Source of the DNA: a virus | DNA length: 20,013 bases | Strand: one strand, 5' to 3' | Virus record (IMG/VR): IMGVR_UViG_3300037189_025052 | Span: 1-20,013 of that record | Shown: piece after piece, positions 1 to 6,500 of the stretch | How positions within the stretch are numbered: the first letter of the stretch is position 1 | Layout of the letters: each line of letters starts with the position of its first letter | Translations under genes and position numbers: made by a program | The notes under the pieces: model-generated | What the model was told of the DNA's origin: nothing | Seen by the model: the letters and a program-made list of their open reading frames with translations, nothing else | Databases searched by the model: none

Positions 1-80
1 GTACAAGCACCGTCACCATTAAATTTATCAATAGTTAAAGTATAGTTTTGTACTTCAGGACTATTACCCAAATAAGACAT
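1..80 (-). CDS. Partial tail/fibre-type structural protein (N-terminus only)
   Basis: Only the first 26 complete codons are in the window; the gene continues past the left edge. The ATG overlaps the TAA of the 108-residue gene upstream by one base (TAATG), the same tight coupling used elsewhere in this operon. The N-terminus begins MSYLGNSPEVQNYT and continues with LTIDKFNGDG. From memory, a start with YLGNSP-type residues followed by a beta segment is common in tail-fibre or minor structural proteins of marine phages, where the next segment is a beta-sandwich. That recollection plus position at the end of the tail operon is the only support. Function beyond 'probable virion structural protein' cannot be given from this fragment. 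Confidence 0.6.
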   Translation of the reverse strand, partial: MSYLGNSPEVQNYTLTIDKFNGDGAC

Positions 81-406
81 TAGGATATCTCCAAAACAGA
101 AACGATAATATCAGCAGAACTAGAAATAGAAGTGTTTACATGTAAGTAATCACCTGCTTCTAGCACAAGTTTTTGGTCTCCACCGATTGGAACTAAGGCA
201 CCACCTGGAGCAATTGTCGCATTTTTAATCATATGGACATTTGAACCAGCTGCGTTGAGATACACATTGGCGCTAATTGAATTGTTCAGAATATTCGCAA
301 TGGTCATTCCAATGACTGTCGTTTGTGTTGCCGCAGGACAAACATAAGCATTCTGGTTTGTTGTCCCTACCGCACTTAAAATTGAATTTTTAAAATTATT
401 TGGCAT
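80..406 (-). CDS. Small beta-rich structural protein, 108 aa
   Basis: This is a 108-residue protein with no signal peptide or membrane segment. It is rich in Asn, Ala, Ser and Val and has alternating hydrophobic residues, suggesting a small beta-sandwich. The N-terminal half (roughly residues 10-50) reads AVGTTNQNAYVCPAATQTTV then a segment with IGMTIANI. The C-terminal half has APGGALVPIGGDQKLVLEAG, a pattern I associate with small minor virion proteins of marine phages, possibly decorating or capping fibres. It lies at the distal end of the baseplate operon, after the two paralogous beta-repeat proteins. Its start has an AGAGG ribosome-binding candidate 11 bases upstream, and an ATAAATA motif overlaps the preceding stop codon. 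The role is inferred from composition and context only; no named family is claimed. Confidence 0.75.
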   Translation of the reverse strand: MPNNFKNSILSAVGTTNQNAYVCPAATQTTVIGMTIANILNNSISANVYLNAAGSNVHMIKNATIAPGGALVPIGGDQKLVLEAGDYLHVNTSISSSADIIVSVLEIS

Positions 407-412
407 TTTATG

Positions 413-428
413 AAAAACCTCTGTTTTT
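413..428 (-). promoter_or_regulatory. Weak hairpin with SD-like bases in its loop
   Basis: On the minus strand a 6-bp inverted repeat (AAAAAC / GTTTTT) flanks an AGAG loop. The AGAGG at 422-418 is the best ribosome-binding candidate for the 108-residue gene, whose ATG is at 406. The stem is AT-rich and weak, so it is unlikely to terminate transcription; it could modestly modulate access to the ribosome-binding site. Confidence 0.25.
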
Positions 429-430
429 GT

Positions 431-438
431 TATTTATC
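431..438 (-). promoter_or_regulatory. Candidate late promoter (GATAAATA)
   Basis: GATAAATA on the minus strand matches 7 of 8 bases of the T4 late consensus TATAAATA. It overlaps the TAA of the upstream 225-residue gene and lies 24 bases before the ATG of the 108-residue gene. That leaves room for a start site about 6-8 bases downstream and a short leader containing AGAGG. AT-rich DNA yields such matches by chance, but the same core recurs at several junctions in this window. Confidence 0.4.
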
Positions 439-1111
439 CTAAAGCAACGACCAAAGCTAGATATTCTGATGCTAGAGCTTGAGCGTTTGTTGAATTTGCG
501 ACATTTTCAATTGTCAAATAAATCTGTGTATTTGCAGCACCAACCAAGTTGGTTACATTGGCTGTTTGAAAATTACCATAATTTGTTGTTGAATTACTAT
601 GTGTAGTATTACCTGCTACATTAACTGTGCCACTATTTGTTATGTTCTGTGATACAATTAGATTATTCAAAACTAAATTTTGATTTGTTGGGTAATTTAA
701 AGTATTGGTTATAGTTAAATTTGAAACCGTAGTGTTCTGAGATACAGTAAGATTACCATATACTTTTGCGTTAGTACCAACATTAAGTGTAGATGTTACA
801 TTTAAAGATGGAATATTTTGTGATAAAGTTAAATTTGTAAGTGTTGTGTTTCCACCAGTAATGGATCCACCAATAACAGCATTACCTGAAATAGTTAAAT
901 CGTTGTATCCTATATTATCAAGTGTGACATTACCAGAAACAGTTAAATTGCCAGATACATTTAAATTATTAGCAATACTTAATGAAGTATTAACATAGAA
1001 TGTTGTATTACCTCCACCAGAGGTTAATGAATTAAGTGTGTTAACAATTTCATTGGTTGTGTTTAACCAACCATAAAAAGTATTAGAAGTGTTTATTTGA
1101 TTAATTGCCAC
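434..1111 (-). CDS. Beta-repeat fibre-like structural protein, copy 2 (225 aa)
   Basis: This 225-residue protein is rich in Asn, Thr, Val and Ser. From about residue 40 to 170 it is built of short beta-strand repeats such as NLNVSGNLTVSGNVTLDN and DLTISGNAVIGG, a pattern typical of trimeric phage fibre shafts. It is a paralogue of the adjacent upstream 223-residue protein. Both share the opening MAI-x4-TSNTF, the NVGTNAKVYG segment mid-protein, and a C-terminal block with STTNYGNF, GxANT and IY-x-TI, ending in ALG. The start codon is GTG, three bases after the previous stop; homology of its first residues to the ATG-started paralogue supports this start. The role is probably a minor tail or fibre component; the attachment site is unknown. 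There is no chaperone-like or enzymatic motif. Confidence 0.8.
   Translation of the reverse strand: MAINQINTSNTFYGWLNTTNEIVNTLNSLTSGGGNTTFYVNTSLSIANNLNVSGNLTVSGNVTLDNIGYNDLTISGNAVIGGSITGGNTTLTNLTLSQNIPSLNVTSTLNVGTNAKVYGNLTVSQNTTVSNLTITNTLNYPTNQNLVLNNLIVSQNITNSGTVNVAGNTTHSNSTTNYGNFQTANVTNLVGAANTQIYLTIENVANSTNAQALASEYLALVVALG
435..448 (-). repeat. 14-nt direct repeat, copy A (paralogue 3' end)
   Basis: The 14 bases at 435-448 are identical to those at 1116-1129. Each encodes the last residues and stop of one of the two paralogous fibre-like genes. The 681-base offset is about one gene length, marking the duplication unit. Confidence 0.75.
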
Positions 1112-1114
1112 TTT

Positions 1115-1786
1115 TTATCCTAAAGCAACAGCAAATGCTGTCATAGCTGAAATGTTTGACGCAACTGTTCGTGCGGCCGTTGTATTACTAATAGTTTCAT
1201 ATATTTTTGTATTTGCTTGTCCTAAAAGTAAAGTAATATTAGCAGTTTCAAAATTACCATAGTTAGTTGTTGAATTACTTAGTGTAGCATTTCCAGACAC
1301 TACCAAGTTACCATTAACTTGTGTTGTTACTATTGTTACATTTGAAGCATAAACATTTGTATTATGAAAATATAAATTTGCTGTTGCAGTTAAATTGTTT
1401 GAAACAAGTAAATTTGATACATTTAAAATACCATAAACTTTAGCATTTGTTCCTACATCAACTGTTGTACTTACATTTAAACTAGCAATATTGTTTGTTA
1501 TCGATAAATTCTGAAAAATGCCATTGTTGCTACTTAAATTATTGGTGACACTTAAATTACCAGATACATCTAAATCATTTAAACCATATTGGTCAAGAAT
1601 AAAAGTGCCAGATACATGTAAATTACCACCAATAACTAAATTATTTGCTACATCTAAATTCGTATTAATAATCGTTGTGCCATTACCACTTGGCGCAACA
1701 AACTCATTTACACGGGAAGCTAGTTCCTGTGTTGTGGTTATCCAATGAGAAAAAGTATTTGAGGTACTTAAACCTGTAATTGCCAT
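1115..1786 (-). CDS. Beta-repeat fibre-like structural protein, copy 1 (223 aa)
   Basis: This 223-residue protein is the upstream member of the tandem pair. The N-terminal 30 residues (MAITGLSTSNTFSHWITTTQ) are followed by beta-strand repeats including NLVIGGNLHVSG, DLDVSGNLSV and NLSITNNIASLNV, then NVYASNVTIV and the conserved STTNYGNF end block. It has no signal peptide, membrane segment or cysteine pattern. A good ribosome-binding site, GGAAG, sits five bases before the ATG and is embedded in the last codons of the upstream 78-residue gene, whose TAA lies two bases before this ATG. The repeats suggest an elongated, probably oligomeric beta fibre. The sequence differs from its partner mainly in the middle, as expected for divergence after duplication. 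The exact role is unknown; position suggests a peripheral tail or fibre component. Confidence 0.8.
   Translation of the reverse strand: MAITGLSTSNTFSHWITTTQELASRVNEFVAPSGNGTTIINTNLDVANNLVIGGNLHVSGTFILDQYGLNDLDVSGNLSVTNNLSSNNGIFQNLSITNNIASLNVSTTVDVGTNAKVYGILNVSNLLVSNNLTATANLYFHNTNVYASNVTIVTTQVNGNLVVSGNATLSNSTTNYGNFETANITLLLGQANTKIYETISNTTAARTVASNISAMTAFAVALG
1116..1129 (-). repeat. 14-nt direct repeat, copy B (paralogue 3' end)
   Basis: Identical to 435-448. It encodes the VALG-stop terminus of the upstream paralogue and abuts the GTG start of the downstream copy. Confidence 0.75.
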
Positions 1787-1788
1787 AA

Positions 1789-2025
1789 TTACTTCCGCAA
1801 TTCAGCTATCTCAATTAACAACCTTTTAATGTCTTGCATATCAGATTCTAATTGGGCAAGACGCTCTTTTGTTTCTAATTGTTCAGCTTTATTTTTAATC
1901 AATATATTTTTTCTTTGTTTATATTCAACCAAAGCAGAGTAATTATCGTTTAATAATGCTTTAGAATGAATATCACGAATTAAAGATTCGTTTTCAGTTT
2001 TTATTAAAGTGGACTCTTTTATCAT
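1789..2025 (-). CDS. Small conserved coiled-coil protein, 78 aa
   Basis: A 78-residue charged protein. The N-terminal part, with KTENESLIRDIHSKALLND, is followed by a basic stretch (KQRKNILIKNK, about residues 36-46). The C-terminal helix (about residues 47-77) has heptad-like spacing of Leu/Ile/Met and fits a short coiled coil. From memory, small proteins with a similar N-terminus and coiled-coil end occur in tail-gene clusters of other marine T4-like viruses, so it is probably a real conserved gene rather than a chance ORF. It starts with an ATGA overlap of the 514-residue gene's stop, implying translational coupling. Possible roles are an assembly factor or trimerisation adaptor for the neighbouring fibre proteins; no biochemical function is known to me. 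Confidence 0.75.
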   Translation of the reverse strand: MIKESTLIKTENESLIRDIHSKALLNDNYSALVEYKQRKNILIKNKAEQLETKERLAQLESDMQDIKRLLIEIAELRK

Positions 2026-3566
2026 GGTGCTAAAGCCAAAGCTCTAAATTCTCTTACAATTGGAGAATATGTTGGATTACTTGTTCTCATAACTATTTTA
2101 ATAGCAAATGTTTTAAAAGTTTCATAATTGGTTGAATTAGAACCAATATATGAAGTGTCACTTGTAAAAGGAATATACAAGTATTCTATAAAATCATCAA
2201 GTGTTTGAGAATTTCTTGTATCGGCTAACAATTCATTACCTTGTTGAACTCGCTTCATTCTTACATATGGTCTGTCATCAAAATTTGTACTTACATCATC
2301 AGCTGAAAGAACTTTATAATAAACTTCAATTTCAGCTTCAACTGGTTTATAAGCAGTAAAATACACTCGTATCATATTCGCATCAAAACCATCCTGTAAA
2401 GTAACTCGGCGTGTAATATATCTTGATATTCCTGGACCGCCACGGCTATTGGTTTCTTGTTCCGCAATAATTACTGCCGTAGTATTACCTGATGGAACAA
2501 GAGGCGCATCTGGTGTTACTGTTACTGTATCAACATAACCAGAACCTCCATTATTTACCACAATACTTTCTATTTTACCAGATGTTGTGTTGGCTACTCC
2601 TGTAATTGAAGCACCTGATCCATAAGTTGAAGAAATAGCAATATTAATATTACTTGTGTAACCAGATCCTCCATTAATGATTGTGAAATCTTCTACCTCA
2701 AAACTACAATCATTAATGTTGTATTTTATTCCTATCACATTTAATCGTTCAGCATCTATAATTGGAGAAACATCTTCATCTGTTGTACTTAAATTAACAT
2801 TTATATCAAATGAACCATTTGCTGAGTTTAAAAAAACATTTCTTTCATTTAAATATATGTCATTATCTATATCTGTTGGTTCATAATCACTACTTAAAAT
2901 TTTTGTAGAATTTGATGTTGTTTTAATGCTATAATTTATTAATGTATCATTAAAAGATAATTCTGTGGAATTAATTTTAAAGACATCATATTCAGTATTT
3001 GCCGTTGGAGCACGATTTAAAACTCTAAGAGCTCTACTGCCTGTTAAAAAATCACACTTATTTAAACGAAAAACTAAATCAATGTCTTGATAAGCAGTAT
3101 ATGTTGTACCATTAGATGATTTAAAGAAAGATCCGGAATATGGTTGCTTATCTACTCGCCTATCAGATCCATCTAATCTTGTGCCACCAATTTCAGCAAT
3201 AAAAACTTCGTAGTTATCTGAATATGTGCTAAGAACTAAAGCATGTTCACCAGGTAACAAATAAACAGGAGCAACAAAAGGAAATCTAGTAAAGTGAGAT
3301 GTATTATCTAAACTTGGAATGTTTGGATATTCTCCTGATACAGTATTGATTGCGAAATGTTTTTTGGTTATGGAAGAAAAAGGATAAAAAATATAAGAAT
3401 GTGGATAACCATTTAATGTTGGCCGTAATTCAACAGTAAATGGTAAATATGTTTCAGTATCTTTTGTGCGAAAAATTAAATCAACACTATTTAAAAAAAC
3501 ACCTTTTGGATATAAAGAAGCATCCACAAAAAAGGTTTGTGCTACTGGATTAATCGTTGTTGCCAT
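2022..3566 (-). CDS. Virion structural protein, partner of DUF4815-type protein (514 aa)
   Basis: This 514-residue beta-rich protein opens with INPVAQTFFVD (residues 5-15), followed by KGVFLNSVDLIFRTKDTET and FTVELRPTLNGYP. I recognise this pattern from the C-terminal part of large DUF4815-type structural proteins of marine T4-like phages (the DPLAQTF segment), so it may be a detached C-terminal domain of the preceding gene. Residues about 290-355 carry two Gly-Tyr repeats (INGGSGYTSN and NNGGSGYVDT), a module also found in gp6, gp8 and the gp7-position protein. A C-terminal beta segment has FDANMIRVYFTAYKP and FDDRPYVRMKRVQ. It starts 23 bases after the preceding stop and overlaps the next gene by ATGA. 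It is likely a peripheral baseplate or fibre-attachment component; this is inference from family resemblance and position. Confidence 0.8.
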   Translation of the reverse strand: MATTINPVAQTFFVDASLYPKGVFLNSVDLIFRTKDTETYLPFTVELRPTLNGYPHSYIFYPFSSITKKHFAINTVSGEYPNIPSLDNTSHFTRFPFVAPVYLLPGEHALVLSTYSDNYEVFIAEIGGTRLDGSDRRVDKQPYSGSFFKSSNGTTYTAYQDIDLVFRLNKCDFLTGSRALRVLNRAPTANTEYDVFKINSTELSFNDTLINYSIKTTSNSTKILSSDYEPTDIDNDIYLNERNVFLNSANGSFDINVNLSTTDEDVSPIIDAERLNVIGIKYNINDCSFEVEDFTIINGGSGYTSNINIAISSTYGSGASITGVANTTSGKIESIVVNNGGSGYVDTVTVTPDAPLVPSGNTTAVIIAEQETNSRGGPGISRYITRRVTLQDGFDANMIRVYFTAYKPVEAEIEVYYKVLSADDVSTNFDDRPYVRMKRVQQGNELLADTRNSQTLDDFIEYLYIPFTSDTSYIGSNSTNYETFKTFAIKIVMRTSNPTYSPIVREFRALALAP

Positions 3567-3589
3567 TTTTTAATTTTACCCTTTTATAA

Positions 3590-6500
3590 TTAGCAATCGC
3601 CGGTACCCGAATCGCCGGTACCACCTGAATCACCGCTTCCATCACCGGTGCCGCTTCCATCGCAACCGGTGCCACCGGTACCGCAGCCAGTACCGGTACC
3701 GGTACCGCCGGCGCCATCACCGTCACTACCACCACCACCGCTGTACACATAACCAATAACTGTGGATTTAACCGTTGTATCTTGTACCGCATATGATGGA
3801 CCAGCATCAACATCTTCGTAAATATTACTTACTTTTATAACTGGAACACGAATTGAAACAGAAATATCTTCGATAATGTTTAAAATTCCTCTAGCCTCAA
3901 ACGACCTTTCTGCTATCATTGTTGTTAATATAGGATTATTTTGTTTATTATCAACAATCCTAAAAATCTTAGAACCTGTTGTAAATCTAGTTTCACTTAA
4001 ATAAGTTGTTGCATCTAGATTTGGCAAATGAAAAGTACCTGACATATAACCAAAATCATCAGTACTTGGAAAAAGAACCGACCAAATAGAAGTTTGATCT
4101 GGAATAACATCCCAAGCAGTGTTTACAGTAGCTACTTTTGTATTTCCATTATAGTTAGTTATTGTTCTGTTTTGTCCAGCACCTTTTCCAGAAACAATTC
4201 GTACTCTATTATATCCTAAATCAACACTATAATTTAATGCCGTATTGCTTCTGTTTGGATGTGAATACCAATCTCTTGCCTGAGCATGACTGATAGAATT
4301 GAAGGTGTTACCTATATCCGTATACCAATTTGTATAAGGAGCCCCAGATCCTAAAGTGATTGATGTAGCATTAGCAGTTACAACATTTGAAGCATTCCAT
4401 GTTAATGAATTTATTACAGCAGTACAAAGACTTTGTGAACCCGTAATCGTATCATTAGCAGCAAAAGTTCCTCTCATATTAGTAACATACAAATAAGAAT
4501 TTGGAGCAGCCCAAGAACGACCTTGTTGTAAAATGGCTGTTGCTGTTCCACCACTTGAAGATGTTATAGTTTCATATGCACCATAACCAGATATAAAATT
4601 ACTACTTACATTTATTAATTCAAAGCAAGAAGGCATTTCAATAAATTTATTCACATATGTATCATCAAAATAAAGGTAAGCAAATTTATTTGGTTTTAAA
4701 TTTTTAGCAACAAATTTAATTGGTTGAGAACGAATATAAGGAACAACAGATAAATCAACTTGTCTATTGCCAATATTTTCTACAATTCTGTCTGGAACAA
4801 CAGTTGTATTTGTGCCAGTTCTAAATTTTCTTTGATCTGTAGTTACTGTTGTTCTAGAAATTGTATCTTGATAGATGTAAGTACCATCTTGTCGTTGTTG
4901 TGTAATTAGTTGTGTTTGTGAAGATTGACCAGTATTGTAAATAGTATAATCACCAAATTGTGTTCCAAAACCTGGAGCTCGAAGATCCTCTAAAGCTTTA
5001 CCAATATTTTCCCAAGCATCATTTTCACCTTCTAGATTTACAAGAACATCAGGCCTATTTTCCGTATCGATCCAATAGTCTGAAGCAGGAAATAAACTAA
5101 TAGCACCACTATAAAAATTCAAATTGAATGGATTAACAGCTAAAGAACGAGATGATACATTTTGAGCAATTAAGTTTGAGGAAGTAAAAGGTAAACTAAC
5201 AACTGTATTACCAGCGTAAAGATTAGCTGTTGCTGTAGATGTGTCAACAATAAATCCTAAAGCATTTGCCGTAAAAAATGGTCTCAATTCTCCCTTTTCA
5301 AAATCCATAGAACAATTGTAATCAATATTTCCAACATCACCAATTTGGTGTCCTCTAAACGAATCAACTAAAATACCGTTTTTAAATCTTTCTAATCCAT
5401 CCGAATCAAGAACTGTTAAATCGGCCGCTGATTTTTCCAAAGTGTTTAAAAGAGAATAATATTCTAAATTGCCAATTCTTTTCTCTAATCTACCAATATC
5501 TCTCATCGTATATCGTTTGTTTTCAAAATATCTTATCTTAACATCAGTAGGAAAGAAAGTATAAGGAGAAATATTTAATTCATAAAGAGTCATTCCTAAA
5601 TCATCATCCGGTTTAGCAACAGGAGTTAAACTAGGATTACCAGTTAATACTTTAAAAGTTCTGTCTTGTGTTAGAGTAATTTTATCTTTTCTTGGTAAAT
5701 AATACGAATAATCTGATTCTAAAGCTTCTTCAGCCTTAGTTATAGAAATTCCATTTAAAGTAAAATTAGTTGTAGCATTTGTTCTTATTGGTCTAAAATC
5801 AACACAATCTCTTAAACTTAGTATAGTACCGTTTGTTGGACTTGTAAAAGAAGGTATTTGAGCATATCTACTATCTGTATTAGCAGATAAACTTGCCACA
5901 TTATAAGAATCTACTGTTAGGTAACCTGAACCAGAATGAGTAAAATAATTAACTAAAACTAAAATTTGACCAATTGGAGGATTAACATATGGTTTTAATG
6001 TAATTGAAGCATGGTCATAGTAATTATCTTTTTGCCCATCATTCAAAATATAACGGTCAGTAATATCTTTTGAAGAATTGGTTAAATCCGCTACGGCAAC
6101 AGCTACAGCAGGATTACCAGAATCAATAACTTTGAAAGAACCTTTTCTTATTGAACTTCCAATTTGTACATTAAAACGACCGTACTGTTTATCAAAATCA
6201 CCATTTAATTTATGAACATCTGAAATATAAAGATTGTCAGAAGAACCATTTCTTTTATTTGGACTGCTTATAGCAATTTGACCAAAAGAAGGATAAATGG
6301 TTGTAGAACCAATTGTAGTTCCGCCAGTTACAGCTACATTAGTTGTATTTGCCTCAACATATGTTTTTGTTTTTGCTACAGAAGAATTAAAATCTACAGT
6401 AGCAATAATGTCTACTGTAAATGTATTTCCTGTCGCAAATGATAAATTTGCAGCAGAACCTGAAACTGTAATGGATCTTCCAGAAGAAGTAGCAAATGTT

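Noticed and set aside
413-428. Hairpin as an intrinsic terminator before the 108-aa gene
   Set aside because: The stem is six AT-rich pairs and is not followed by a clean U-tract on the minus strand; genes on both sides look co-transcribed.
400-606. Plus-strand reading frame antisense to the second fibre-like gene
   Set aside because: Shadow of the minus-strand gene with no start signal. The same applies to plus-strand frames around 1518, 2677, 6297, 7146, 10910, 12161, 13906 and 17296.
3566-3592. Programmed frameshift joining the 1613-aa and 514-aa genes
   Set aside because: The frame of the 514-aa gene has a TAA at 3572-3570 just upstream of its ATG, so a simple -1 shift in the tract could not produce a continuous fusion; separate initiation is simpler.
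3593-3742. CRISPR-like or tandem DNA repeat array
   Set aside because: Units are 6-9 bases, imperfect and keep a coding frame; they are explained by the Gly-rich protein tail.
3550-3813. 87-residue minus-strand reading frame overlapping the end of the 1613-aa gene
   Set aside because: It is a Val/Ala/Pro-rich shadow created by the GC-rich repeat tract in an alternative frame; it overlaps two well-supported genes and has no ribosome-binding site.
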